DNA of 64,000 nucleotides from Treponema sp. (GCA_016288205.1 JAEEYO010000014.1:1-64000); one strand, 5' to 3'. Counted from the first letter of the stretch, positions 17,502-25,073 are shown. Notes: generated by a model not told the origin, from the letters alone. Numbers and translations: made by a program.

Positions 17502-18014
17502 TTATTCTATTCGGCATACTTGATACCAGTAGTGGTATGATGGGTACTTGTCATATCTGCTGTCATATTTACTCCCCCATACCTTTTCCATTATGTATGC
17601 ACTTTCATGCCTTTGTGGTTCAATATGCCACTCCCTTCCCCCATAGCATATAGTAATAAACATGTGGTTCATCCCGGTCGGACTGTTCTGATTTACTGTC
17701 AAGTAGCAAAGCCCCACACTAGGATATTTTTTATACCACAGCACATGGAAGGCTACTGAATAATCAACACAGTCAATCCTACCGTCACCATCAAGGTCAT
17801 ATATCAACTTGTATGTTTGCCGTAGTGTGTCGCTTATGCAGCTGTCTAAGTAATCATCGTACACTCTTTCCGGGCCAAACACAAAGTTATTTGGATTCGG
17901 AGCCTTGTCATGCGGTCTGCAAAAACTGAATTTCTGAACAGCCAGTGTGAACGCAAGAATGCACATAAGAATTGCAAACTTCATAAGATTTGAAAAAATT
18001 CTGATTCCTTTCAT
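17502..18014 (-). CDS. Secreted EF-hand protein with possible cysteine-peptidase-like domain
   Basis: 170 residues, signal peptide or N-terminal anchor at about residues 10-30. A canonical EF-hand/dockerin-like calcium loop, DLDGDGRIDCVD, spans residues 73-84. Downstream come GMNHMFITI (His 117) and GREWHIEPQ (residues 126-134). With Cys82 these could form a transglutaminase/papain-like triad; that is an inference from order and spacing only. ATG 18014 follows CGGAGG; the longer frame adds only linker. Own palindrome promoter. The domain order (calcium loop overlapping the putative Cys) is unusual. Confidence 0.65.
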   Translation of the reverse strand: MKGIRIFSNLMKFAILMCILAFTLAVQKFSFCRPHDKAPNPNNFVFGPERVYDDYLDSCISDTLRQTYKLIYDLDGDGRIDCVDYSVAFHVLWYKKYPSVGLCYLTVNQNSPTGMNHMFITICYGGREWHIEPQRHESAYIMEKVWGSKYDSRYDKYPSYHYWYQVCRIE

Positions 18015-18045
18015 AAGAACCTCCGTTGTGGTTGTTGATATTAAC

Positions 18046-18089
18046 AATATAACACTTAGCGAGTGAAAGGAGGTCGCATTTCAGGCGAC
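18046..18089 (-). promoter_or_regulatory. Palindrome-type promoter of the EF-hand gene
   Basis: Minus strand: AAAAAAT, palindrome GTCGCCTGAAATGCGAC (18089-18073), 21 bp, TATATT (18051-18046). The -35 position reads ACCTCC, so the palindrome probably replaces the -35 box. Confidence 0.65.
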
Positions 18090-18137
18090 ATTTTTTGAGT
18101 TTTTATAATTATTCTCATATCTTTAAGCGTTTGAAGA

Positions 18138-18881
18138 TCAATTATGACTTACAAGATTGTTGTTACAATTCCAACATAAATACGACTCGTCAGAAACTTC
18201 CGCATGACATTTTCTGCAAAGGAGCTTGTCTGGCTCCGATGCTTTGTAGCAATATGCCTTTCCATTTTTTATTATATCGACATATTCTTCTGATTGAGTC
18301 TTGCTTAGCTCTTTGGATTTCTTTTCTAAATAATGCTCATAGGCTTGTTCACCATACATTTTATATAGCAATTCTGCTTCTTCTTTTATTTTGGGATCAT
18401 TCATTAAATGTTCAACATTATTCTTTTCGTCAGTTGATTCATTTAAATTTTCAGTTATTTTCTGCTCGGATGTTTTATCCCTAATATTCTGATAAGCTTT
18501 ATCAAAAAGAAGCTGCATCTTTTTTCTGTCGCCGATGATTGTAACTCCTATTTGAATGTAGTCTTCTGACGTCATCATGGAGAGAACGTCTTCATCAAGC
18601 AAGTGCTGTTCTTCAAAAATCGGGATGTATGTTTCAAGTCCGTTTTCAATTAGTTTTTGTTTGATTTCGGCACCAGGTTCTGGAGGTTGTACATCCACAT
18701 TTTCTTCTTCAGTGTTTTCTGTCGGTTCTTCGGTGGGCAAATCCGTTGTGCTATCAGTCTGTTCGTTTTCCACTGAATCGCATTTATCGTTTGAGTCCAC
18801 TATATTTTCGACTATGCTCCCGCATTTCGTACAAAAAAGAGCGTCGTCATCCAGTTGATTTCCACAGTTTTTACAGAACAT
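18138..18881 (-). CDS. Zinc-ribbon / SAM-domain protein (C-terminal second ribbon)
   Basis: 247 residues. An N-terminal zinc ribbon (MFCKNCGNQ ... LFCTKCGS) is followed by an acidic Thr/Glu-rich linker (residues 30-70). A sterile alpha motif follows (about 75-130: GLETYIPIFEEQHLLDED, IQIGVTIIGDRKKM), then a charged helical stretch and a C-terminal zinc ribbon (CRKCHAEV ... YLCWNC). SAM domains mediate oligomerisation and are uncommon in bacteria. ATG 18881 follows AAGGAG; the upstream extension lacks one. It is the third of three genes that all start MFCxxCG. Confidence 0.75.
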   Translation of the reverse strand: MFCKNCGNQLDDDALFCTKCGSIVENIVDSNDKCDSVENEQTDSTTDLPTEEPTENTEEENVDVQPPEPGAEIKQKLIENGLETYIPIFEEQHLLDEDVLSMMTSEDYIQIGVTIIGDRKKMQLLFDKAYQNIRDKTSEQKITENLNESTDEKNNVEHLMNDPKIKEEAELLYKMYGEQAYEHYLEKKSKELSKTQSEEYVDIIKNGKAYCYKASEPDKLLCRKCHAEVSDESYLCWNCNNNLVSHN

Positions 18882-18969
18882 AAATTTCTCCTTGATTCCT
18901 CTGAAACATTGAATAGTCAAAATGTGGACAATATGAATTGTATTTTCATCCAATGTTTTGAAGTTTTTT

Positions 18970-19584
18970 TTATTTGAAAAGCCCCTTAATGCCATTTACA
19001 GCACTTTTTGCCGCATTCTTTACCAAGGACATTTTGTATTCCTTTTTAAATCCGCATTTGTTGCAAATGTAGACAACTGTCTTTGTTCCAAACGCCGCAC
19101 CTCCAATGGCTCCCAGTGGGCCTAGAAAAATTCCTCCGACTAAGGCTTTGCCAAGGGTGTTCCCCGCGCCTGTATTCTCTTTAGACATGCCCCAAATTTC
19201 TCCACAATGAGGACAGCGATTGGGAATTGCATCTTTCGTTGCAAATTCCTTGGTTGCAGTATTAGCCGCGGCAAATGTCTTGAGATTTTGAATACCATTC
19301 ATAAGTTTTCTTCTGGTTCCAATGCTGGTAATTCCGATTTTATCAAGATCGCTTTCTTCTAGCGTCATAAGAACGTCAAGAGTGTCAAAGTCTTGTGCCC
19401 TTAACAGTGATTCGCAGGATTCAAGACTGTTTTCGATTATCCATCTGTGAAAACTGAATCCGTTGTTGTCATATTCATCAATTACTTCAGGAAGATTTGA
19501 AGTGTTGGTTTCTTGAGATGTCCCGCAGGCTGGACAAAAACTTGCATCTCCGTTTATTTGATGACCGCATTTTATACAAAACAT
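18970..19584 (-). CDS. Zinc-ribbon / SAM-domain protein with glycine-rich hydrophobic segment
   Basis: 204 residues. N-terminal zinc ribbon (MFCIKCGHQ ... SFCPACGT), SAM domain at about residues 40-105 (RWIIENSLESCESLLRAQDF, DKIGITSIGTRRKLM), a second ribbon split around a hydrophobic glycine-zipper-like insert (CPHCGEIW, then GNTLGKALVGGIFLGPLGAI, then CNKCGFK). The insert could sit in a membrane. Start ATG 19584 has GGAGG. It lies 32 bp after the TM2 gene and 88 bp before the other SAM gene, so the three look like one transcript. Shared ribbon and SAM parts suggest the products assemble together. Confidence 0.75.
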   Translation of the reverse strand: MFCIKCGHQINGDASFCPACGTSQETNTSNLPEVIDEYDNNGFSFHRWIIENSLESCESLLRAQDFDTLDVLMTLEESDLDKIGITSIGTRRKLMNGIQNLKTFAAANTATKEFATKDAIPNRCPHCGEIWGMSKENTGAGNTLGKALVGGIFLGPLGAIGGAAFGTKTVVYICNKCGFKKEYKMSLVKNAAKSAVNGIKGLFK

Positions 19585-19616
19585 AATTATTCCTCCTTGT
19601 AGGCTGTTGAGATTGT

Positions 19617-20099
19617 TTATAATCCCCAATCAGTAATGGGTAAACCATCTTTGTCTTTGAATGAACCGCATAGAATTAAAATGAAATCAATAAACACCCA
19701 GAGGCCCCATATAATTCCAATTAAATATGCAAGTGCAGCGAATTCAATTTCCTCCATCAAAAGGCAAATTAAACTTATGATGAACGAGAGCCCAAGAATC
19801 AACTGAATGAAACCTGTCAAAACTCTTCCAGCATAAAACCGGTGAATGCCCAATTCTCCAAAGAAAAAAGCTAATAGAGCCGCAACAAGTCTGCTTTTTG
19901 AAGATTCCGTCGGGACATATTTTGTCTTTTGCGGCATAGGAGCTATCACAGGTGTATAGACTTGTGCATTCGATATAATTTGCTTTTCATTTGATGATGG
20001 AATATTAGTGCTTGAAACAGGAACCATTAATTGCTTTCCGCATTGCGAGCAAAAAATGGCGTTGTCGGCCAAGGCTTTTCCACAATATTTACAAAACAT
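19617..20099 (-). CDS. Zinc-ribbon TM2-domain membrane protein
   Basis: 160 residues. Zinc ribbon at the start (MFCKYCGKA ... FCSQCGKQ), flexible linker, then a TM2 domain: two to three membrane helices with the signature AALLAFFFGELGIHRFYAGR and a second half ending WVFIDFILIL. TM2 proteins are widespread and of unclear function. First gene of the ribbon operon, with AAGGAG at a proper distance. An inverted repeat at 20131-20158 separates it from the upstream lipoprotein; a TATAAT just after that repeat may be its promoter. Confidence 0.85.
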   Translation of the reverse strand: MFCKYCGKALADNAIFCSQCGKQLMVPVSSTNIPSSNEKQIISNAQVYTPVIAPMPQKTKYVPTESSKSRLVAALLAFFFGELGIHRFYAGRVLTGFIQLILGLSFIISLICLLMEEIEFAALAYLIGIIWGLWVFIDFILILCGSFKDKDGLPITDWGL

Positions 20100-20130
20100 T
20101 TAATTCTCCTTGCTGTCAATGATATTATAA

Positions 20131-20158
20131 ATTCTTCTAGCATTTTTTTTAGAAGAAT
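20131..20158 (-). terminator. Hairpin after the palindrome-controlled lipoprotein gene
   Basis: Perfect 9-bp stem ATTCTTCTA / TAGAAGAAT with an 10-nt A-rich loop. The following sequence is only weakly T-rich, so it may be an attenuator or RNA end rather than a strong terminator. Confidence 0.45.
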
Positions 20159-20162
20159 ATAA

Positions 20163-21092
20163 TTATTTCTTTTTCCTATATTGGAGATAAACTATCCATG
20201 CTGCATCTCCTGACGACTCACCGCTTGCAATAAGACTTTCATAGAATTCAAGTTCCTTGCTACTTACAACGGATGATGTTGTTCGATTTAATGGATTCCC
20301 GTTTCGAGCTGATTCTTCATTTGCATACTTGTTGAACCACATTTCTAAATCAGATTTGTTTTTAGCATGATTTGTTGAATTGCTTATTTGTTGTGTTTGT
20401 CGTTGTCCTGTTGAACTGCTTTGTCCACTTGTGTTGGATTGTCTATATCCACTGTTATTCCATCCTTGATTTGGGTTTGCTGTTGATGTATAATCTTCTA
20501 CAACTATTTTCGATGGCAGCATTTTTCCTAAAAGTTCTTTTCTTTCCTTACTGCGTCGTTCACTTTCTTCTTTTTCTTTTGCTCGTTTAACCTCAACTCT
20601 TGCTGTGTATGTAGATTCATCAATGAAATCATTTTTAAAGAATCGAGCAGATTTCCAATCATTGAATATGGAAATTCCTGTTTGACGAATCTCCGTACCA
20701 CGATTCTGCACGACAATTGCAAATGGTAATCCTTTGTCAAACATAACCTTTCCTATTTCTCCTAATTCTTCTACGGTACAAGGCATGATATAAAGATCAT
20801 CTTCTGAGATTTTAAAATTCTTGCCAGACATTTTTAGTGTTTCTCCAGCACTGCCTTCATGTTTCATATACCATTTTCCACTTGTGTTTTCTTTGAAATA
20901 CGTACTTGCTTCTTTCTGAGTTTTGAAAAGATGCATATCTGCTTTGCTTCCATCAGGTAATGTTGCGTTTTTCATTACGTAACCTGTTTCCGATCCATCT
21001 CCAACACCTTCTGGGACAGATACGCAACTTACAAATATCAATGTAAACATTGCAATTATAACAGAAACAGAACCAATTTTTCTCATTTTCAT
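20163..21092 (-). CDS. Lipoprotein with charged helix and Gln/Ser-rich region
   Basis: 309 residues. Lipobox near residue 23 (LIFVSCVS). The N-terminal half contains SGKWYMKHEGSAGETLKMSG and IMPCTVEELGEIGKVMFD. A strongly charged helix (KRAKEKEESERRSKERKELL, about 170-190) is followed by a Ser/Gln/Asn-rich stretch and a helical end. No recognised domain. ATG 21092 follows AAGGAGG. The upstream region has the conserved 17-bp palindrome and a TATTAT -10 box. Its neighbours suggest an envelope role in the same regulon as the FGE-like and EF-hand proteins. Confidence 0.6.
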   Translation of the reverse strand: MKMRKIGSVSVIIAMFTLIFVSCVSVPEGVGDGSETGYVMKNATLPDGSKADMHLFKTQKEASTYFKENTSGKWYMKHEGSAGETLKMSGKNFKISEDDLYIMPCTVEELGEIGKVMFDKGLPFAIVVQNRGTEIRQTGISIFNDWKSARFFKNDFIDESTYTARVEVKRAKEKEESERRSKERKELLGKMLPSKIVVEDYTSTANPNQGWNNSGYRQSNTSGQSSSTGQRQTQQISNSTNHAKNKSDLEMWFNKYANEESARNGNPLNRTTSSVVSSKELEFYESLIASGESSGDAAWIVYLQYRKKK

Positions 21093-21136
21093 AAAAAATC
21101 CTCCTTAGGCAAAATATTGCCATGTTTCTTCTATAA

Positions 21137-21180
21137 ATAATATCACTCACCCGAAATAAATTGGTCGCATTTCAGGCGAC
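21137..21180 (-). promoter_or_regulatory. Palindrome-type promoter of the 309-aa lipoprotein gene
   Basis: Minus strand: palindrome GTCGCCTGAAATGCGAC (21180-21164), 21 bp, TATTAT (21142-21137). Identical palindrome to that of the EF-hand gene, with the same spacing. Confidence 0.65.
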
Positions 21181-21231
21181 ATTTTTAATATTTGTTCGCT
21201 TTTTAGTTTACCGAGAGGCTACCATTGGAGC

Positions 21232-22062
21232 TCAGTTTTCGGAGCGGGAATCATCTTTTTCCCAGAAGCCGCACAGGGTTTTTCCGGTCTCTTTGAAGAG
21301 TGCGTCGTTGATTTTTCCGACATCGTAATTTCCTTCCCCCATCGATTTTCTCACAATCATGTCAAATGCGCTCTGCACGTCAAAGTGATATCCTGCGCTT
21401 GAAAGCAAATCCTCGGTCTGCTCAAGGTTCAGTCTCATTCCCAGGGCGAGGAGCAGAACGGTATTTTTTTTCGGATGATAATTTTCCTTTTTCTCACCGT
21501 TTATGTTCCTGATGATTTTTGCGAACGTCATTTTGCTCAGCGCATAATTTTTGTCAGAAATCTTCGTGTTCTTGTAGATATCAGAGTTTTTATGTCCAGG
21601 ATGATTTGTATATTCTTTTATGTAAAAAGTGAGCGCGTCGGGAAAGGTTCTGCCGGATGTGCTTTGGGCAAGGCTTCTGCTTCTTAAGTCCGCGCCTCCT
21701 TTAATCAGCAGTCTCACGCATTCGCTGTCAGAGAAAAAAGACGCGTACATTATTGCCGTGTGTCCGTCCTTCGTTCTTACGTTCACGTCTGCTCCATGTG
21801 AAAGAAGTGTGCCGATGATTTCCTTCCTTCCCAAAACAGATGCCGCCATCAATGGTGTGAGTCCGTCTCCGTCACTTTCATTTGCGTCTGCTCCTCCGTC
21901 AAGAAGCGTGCTCAGCATTTCACAGTCATTTCTTGCAATCGCAATCATCAGTGGAGAACATTGCGTGAGGGAATCTGATTTTTGAATCTTGTCGAGCAAT
22001 ATTGTGCTGCGAACAAGCTCTCCCATTATTGAAAGCTCAAAAAATTTTTCCAGTCCAGACAT
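21232..22062 (-). CDS. Ankyrin-repeat protein with C-terminal HTH-like module
   Basis: 276 residues. Three ankyrin repeats span about residues 35-125 (CSPLMIAIARNDCEMLSTLL, GLTPLMAASVLGRKEIIGTL, GHTAIMYASFFSDSECVRLL). The C-terminal 110 residues share a module with two neighbours: SDIYKNT, MTFAKIIRN, YHPKKNTVLLLALGMRLNLE, TEDLLSSAGY. The pattern resembles an XRE-like helix-turn-helix and suggests DNA binding coupled to a protein-binding sensor. ATG 22062 is used, since the longer form begins with TTG. The promoter carries a variant palindrome, so the protein may regulate itself and the nearby palindrome genes (inference). Confidence 0.7.
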   Translation of the reverse strand: MSGLEKFFELSIMGELVRSTILLDKIQKSDSLTQCSPLMIAIARNDCEMLSTLLDGGADANESDGDGLTPLMAASVLGRKEIIGTLLSHGADVNVRTKDGHTAIMYASFFSDSECVRLLIKGGADLRSRSLAQSTSGRTFPDALTFYIKEYTNHPGHKNSDIYKNTKISDKNYALSKMTFAKIIRNINGEKKENYHPKKNTVLLLALGMRLNLEQTEDLLSSAGYHFDVQSAFDMIVRKSMGEGNYDVGKINDALFKETGKTLCGFWEKDDSRSEN

Positions 22063-22069
22063 ATAGAAA

Positions 22070-22113
22070 AGTTTAATCAATTATACGCAAAAATTGGTAG
22101 CGTAACAGGCTAC
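22070..22113 (-). promoter_or_regulatory. Palindrome-type promoter of the ankyrin/HTH-like gene
   Basis: Minus strand: variant palindrome GTAGCCTGTTACGCTAC (22113-22097). At the regulon spacing of 21 bp lies TAAACT (22075-22070), 7 nt before the ATG. A better TATAAT (22085-22080) lies one helical turn closer (11 bp gap). Confidence 0.5.
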
Positions 22114-22138
22114 TTTTTTTCATGATCAATTCTCTTGC

Positions 22139-23806
22139 TTAATCCTCCTCGCTTTCAATTACGGTCTTGAAAAAAAGTTCTCCTGTCTTTGAAAAAATCT
22201 TGTCGTTCCAATTTAAAATATTGTAGTCACCGATGGAAAGCAGATTTTTGATTTCTACGTCGGTTTTGTTTTTCTCCGAGAACGCATAGCCTGAGCTTTG
22301 AAGCAAATCCTCCGTCTCGTTCAGCGTGAGTTTCAGTCCAAGGGCAAGCTTAATTACTGTGTCTTTAGTGGGGTGAAAATCGTCGTTTCTTTTGCTGATG
22401 ATTTTTGAGAATGTCTGCCTTGTAATGCCTCCTGCCTTGTAAATGTCAGATGGCTTGCTCTTCGGATTTTTCTTCTGATATTTTTGTATGTACCATTCAA
22501 GTCTTTCAATGAACGGCTGATATTTTTTCGGAATGTCGTCCACGGAATTCTTCGCGGTATATATCCGGGCTGTCTTTCCGTTTCCCTCCCTTGTGTTGGT
22601 ATCCGATTTGTAGGCGAGGTTTTGCATTTTGCCTTGTCCCATAAGGAACTGGTAAGCTTTTTGCGGAGTTTTCTTGTAGTGATAGATTCTTTTGACAAGA
22701 TAAGATTCCGTTTTGACCACATTTTCAAAGACATCATAGAACTGTCTTTTTGTCATGCGGAATTCTCCTTCCGGCGTTGAGCAGATGAAAGCGTCGTCCA
22801 TGTCCAGCGGCTCAATCAAATCAGCTTTAAAACAAAGGCGAGTAAATGAATACTCAATGGTTTTATGCCACACACAATTTTCTCCGTAATGGATTTTTAT
22901 GACGGAAGAGCCTGCCTTGCTAAAATCCTTGAAGCACTCTTGCTTTGGACAGAGTTTCAGTTTGGCAAGAAAATCATCGTACACGTTTCCGAATCTCTCG
23001 GAGAATTTCTGCATGGCGAAAATTTGCAGCATCTCATATTCGGCTATGTCATTTTTCGGAATCGGAATCTCCGTGTAGTGGAATGTGCTTCCGTTGTTCT
23101 TTGCTTTCGGAGTGAGAAAATAATTCAGCGGATCGACATAGCGAAGAAAATGTGCGGTTAAAATATCTTTTGCTTCAGGTGGAACGTCAAGATTGCGGAC
23201 ATAGAATCTTCCGAATGCATCCTCGGCAATCTTCCAGTCGTCAAGTTCTCCCGCAGGAAAATATTCTTCGCAGATTTTCGCTTTCGTCCAATCAGAGTTG
23301 TTTATGCAAAAATGATTTCCTGAGTCAACAATGTGCGCAAGTTTGTAACCGGATACGGCAATCCTCGGGTTTGATTTGCCTTCAAGCGGATATGCTGCAA
23401 TTTTTTTCTCTTCCGTGCTGCAGAACCAACCGGCGGGAAATTTCCTTGAGAGCATTGTGTTTTTGAAATCCGTGTAATCCGGGACAAATCCGTCGTAGAC
23501 CATTTTCGCTATGTATGTCGCAAACGAATTGTCGCTGTAGAAAAATGAGTAGCCTTGGTTTGTCCTCGTCAAAAATCCTCGTCGTGCCGCAACGTCAACA
23601 TTGTGGAATCCCCTGATGACAAACACCGCATCCGGTCCAGTGACATAGCGTGTCAAAAGATTGTGCCATGCAAGGACGACTTCTTTTGGGGGCAGCATCG
23701 GCTCAACGAATTGAGTCCAAAATCCTGCGACATCCTCCGCATATCCCGTGGGGCAAAACGGAAGGGTAGTCCGTGCGATCGAGTTGAGTTTTTCATTCAG
23801 TGTCAT
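22139..23806 (-). CDS. Large protein of unknown function with C-terminal HTH-like module
   Basis: 555 residues, no signal peptide. I do not recognise the N-terminal 430 residues. Notable are GYKLAHIVDSGNHF (about 170-185) and, further on, AHFLRYVDPLNYFLTPK (about 255-270); paired H-rich motifs like these recall HNH-type nucleases, but this is weak. The C-terminal about 110 residues match the module of the two ankyrin neighbours (SDIYKAGGITRQTFSKI, FHPTKDTVIKLALGLKLTLN, TEDLLQSSGYAF). It has an ordinary promoter (TTGTCA-N17-TATCCT) and AAGGAG, not the palindrome. It may be a nuclease or sensor sharing the same DNA- or protein-binding tail. Confidence 0.55.
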   Translation of the reverse strand: MTLNEKLNSIARTTLPFCPTGYAEDVAGFWTQFVEPMLPPKEVVLAWHNLLTRYVTGPDAVFVIRGFHNVDVAARRGFLTRTNQGYSFFYSDNSFATYIAKMVYDGFVPDYTDFKNTMLSRKFPAGWFCSTEEKKIAAYPLEGKSNPRIAVSGYKLAHIVDSGNHFCINNSDWTKAKICEEYFPAGELDDWKIAEDAFGRFYVRNLDVPPEAKDILTAHFLRYVDPLNYFLTPKAKNNGSTFHYTEIPIPKNDIAEYEMLQIFAMQKFSERFGNVYDDFLAKLKLCPKQECFKDFSKAGSSVIKIHYGENCVWHKTIEYSFTRLCFKADLIEPLDMDDAFICSTPEGEFRMTKRQFYDVFENVVKTESYLVKRIYHYKKTPQKAYQFLMGQGKMQNLAYKSDTNTREGNGKTARIYTAKNSVDDIPKKYQPFIERLEWYIQKYQKKNPKSKPSDIYKAGGITRQTFSKIISKRNDDFHPTKDTVIKLALGLKLTLNETEDLLQSSGYAFSEKNKTDVEIKNLLSIGDYNILNWNDKIFSKTGELFFKTVIESEED

Positions 23807-23833
23807 AGTTTTACTCCTTGTGTTTGTTTATAT

Positions 23834-23862
23834 AGGATACATTTGCAAGCGATAATTGACAA
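23834..23862 (-). promoter_or_regulatory. Promoter of the 555-aa module protein
   Basis: Minus strand: TTGTCA (23862-23857), 17-bp spacer, TATCCT (23839-23834). Confidence 0.65.
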
Positions 23863-23866
23863 GGTT

Positions 23867-24265
23867 TTAATAAGAATCTCTGAGTGCCTTGAGCTGCAAT
23901 GCGAGCCTGTAGCTTTCTTCTGTGACTCCGCTTGCGTATCGGTTTACGGAAAGACGGCCGTATTTGGTTCCGTATCTATCAACAATCCATGGTCCTTTGC
24001 TTGAGTAGGCGTTGAACGGACTGTACGTGGCATACTCTGAGCCGTAATTGCTGTACTTGTTCATGATGGATTTTGATCCATAAGGCGAGCCGTAATTTCC
24101 GTACTGATTGTAGACGGAGTTTGAGCTGTATTCATTGCCGAAATTTCCCAAAAAAGTTCCGTCCTCAGCAACTATGCTCAACTGATACAGCGGAACCGCA
24201 TGTAGTGTTCCTGCTGCAAAGATACAGGCGAAAACCGCCACCAAAAATTTTCTGAAACCTTTCAT
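23867..24265 (-). CDS. Small secreted Tyr/Gly/Asn/Ser-rich protein
   Basis: 132 residues. A clear signal peptide (FLVAVFACIFAAGTLHA) is followed by a low-complexity repeat of Y-x-x-Y-G-N/S-Y-G-S units (VYNQYGNYGSPYGS, MNKYSNYGSEYATYS) and a more regular end (IVDRYGTKYGRLSVNRYAS). Such sequences suggest a surface or extracellular structural protein; no enzyme motif is present. ATG 24265 follows AGGAGG; the nine extra upstream codons are leader. Palindrome promoter upstream. It lies divergent from the PBECR-like gene. Confidence 0.65.
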   Translation of the reverse strand: MKGFRKFLVAVFACIFAAGTLHAVPLYQLSIVAEDGTFLGNFGNEYSSNSVYNQYGNYGSPYGSKSIMNKYSNYGSEYATYSPFNAYSSKGPWIVDRYGTKYGRLSVNRYASGVTEESYRLALQLKALRDSY

Positions 24266-24325
24266 ATTGTCCTCCTGATGTTGATTTTGCAAAAACGCAA
24301 GAATCTTTTATCTTTGATTTATTTT

Positions 24326-24370
24326 ATTTTAGCATGACTCGAGTTAAATTTTTGTCGCATAACGGGCGAC
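24326..24370 (-). promoter_or_regulatory. Palindrome-type promoter of the YG-rich protein gene
   Basis: Minus strand: AAAAAT, palindrome GTCGCCCGTTATGCGAC (24370-24354), 22 bp, TAAAAT (24331-24326). Confidence 0.55.
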
Positions 24371-24401
24371 ATTTTTGTATTTTTGCAAATTTTTTAAGGG
24401 A

Positions 24402-24430
24402 TTGTCTTGCATGATGAAATGTTTTATAAT
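24402..24430 (+). promoter_or_regulatory. Promoter of PBECR-like gene
   Basis: TTGTCT (24402-24407), 17-bp spacer, TATAAT (24425-24430); AAGGGA precedes the ATG. Confidence 0.7.
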
Positions 24431-24460
24431 TTGTCTTAGTAAAAAAGTGAAGGGATAAAA

Positions 24461-24913
24461 ATGGGAACTATTGTGCAGCATGATGGCGAATATGTTTTGA
24501 CCTCTAGAGGAAGCAAGGATTTCGGTGAAATCACGGCTGAGATGGCTATCATTATAAAAAGGCAGGCTGGTAAAATTCGTCTTAGAATTGGAATTGAGAA
24601 AAAGGGCTATAAGGGAAATTTTGGAGAGAGTCATATTCAGCGTCCCGCAAGATTTGAGCAAATCCAGTCTGCTGGTTTTGAATGTGCACGAGATTTGGTT
24701 GAAGCTGTATGTGGCGACTTTGATGAAATCTATGAGAATGGTAGAGATTTGTTGCTTTATAAATATGGAAAGAGCGATGCTATGGCATATATTGAGTTGA
24801 CTCAAATGTCGGATGGTGAATTCTATGACGTAAAAACTGCATTGCCGACAAGACGTACTTTTATTAAAAACAAGGTCCCAGTTTGGGTGAAAAACAAAGC
24901 AAAAAAAAAATAA
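24461..24913 (+). CDS. PBECR-like nuclease domain protein (barnase/EndoU/colicin E5-D/RelE-like)
   Basis: 150 residues. The second half matches the phage-barnase-EndoU-colicin-RelE-like (PBECR) pattern: HIQRPARFEQIQSAGFECA, FDEIYENGRDLLLYK, MAYIELTQMSDGEFYDVKTA, and a final IKNKVPVW. These domains are predicted RNases usually found at the end of phage or polymorphic-toxin proteins. Here it is a small free-standing gene with its own promoter and no visible immunity gene. Family call is from pattern memory, so moderate confidence. It is the only plus-strand gene in the 16-28 kb stretch and has an A-rich, basic C-terminus. Confidence 0.55.
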   Translation: MGTIVQHDGEYVLTSRGSKDFGEITAEMAIIIKRQAGKIRLRIGIEKKGYKGNFGESHIQRPARFEQIQSAGFECARDLVEAVCGDFDEIYENGRDLLLYKYGKSDAMAYIELTQMSDGEFYDVKTALPTRRTFIKNKVPVWVKNKAKKK

Positions 24914-25073
24914 TGCCGCCTTGACAGAAGCCAAAGACGGCACATGAAGTTGGAATTAGGCAAGGCGCCGACAAGCCAATCCTTTCGGAACTCCCTCGCG
25001 CGGTCTCGGGTCCTCCAACATCTTTACTATAACCTAATTGACAGGAAAAGTCAACTGTTTTTTTGCCCTGTGT
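24914..25073. other. GC-rich structured convergent intergenic segment
   Basis: 160 bp between convergent genes. GTTGGA (near 24949) can pair with TCCAAC (near 25015), closing a GC-rich inner part with CGCGCGGTCTCGGGTCC. No T-tract follows and tRNA features are absent. It may be a structured RNA or just a transcript end. Confidence 0.3.

Noticed and set aside
17458-18089. Reading the GTCGC/GCGAC palindromes as intrinsic terminators (T-run on the plus strand)
   Set aside because: No plus-strand gene precedes them, and the fixed 21-22 bp spacing to minus-strand -10 boxes and lack of -35 boxes are better explained by an activator site. Kept as the main alternative.
24940-25020. tRNA-like element closed by GTTGGA/TCCAAC
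   Set aside because: No D-loop GG, no TTCRANNC T-loop and no anticodon arm in either orientation.
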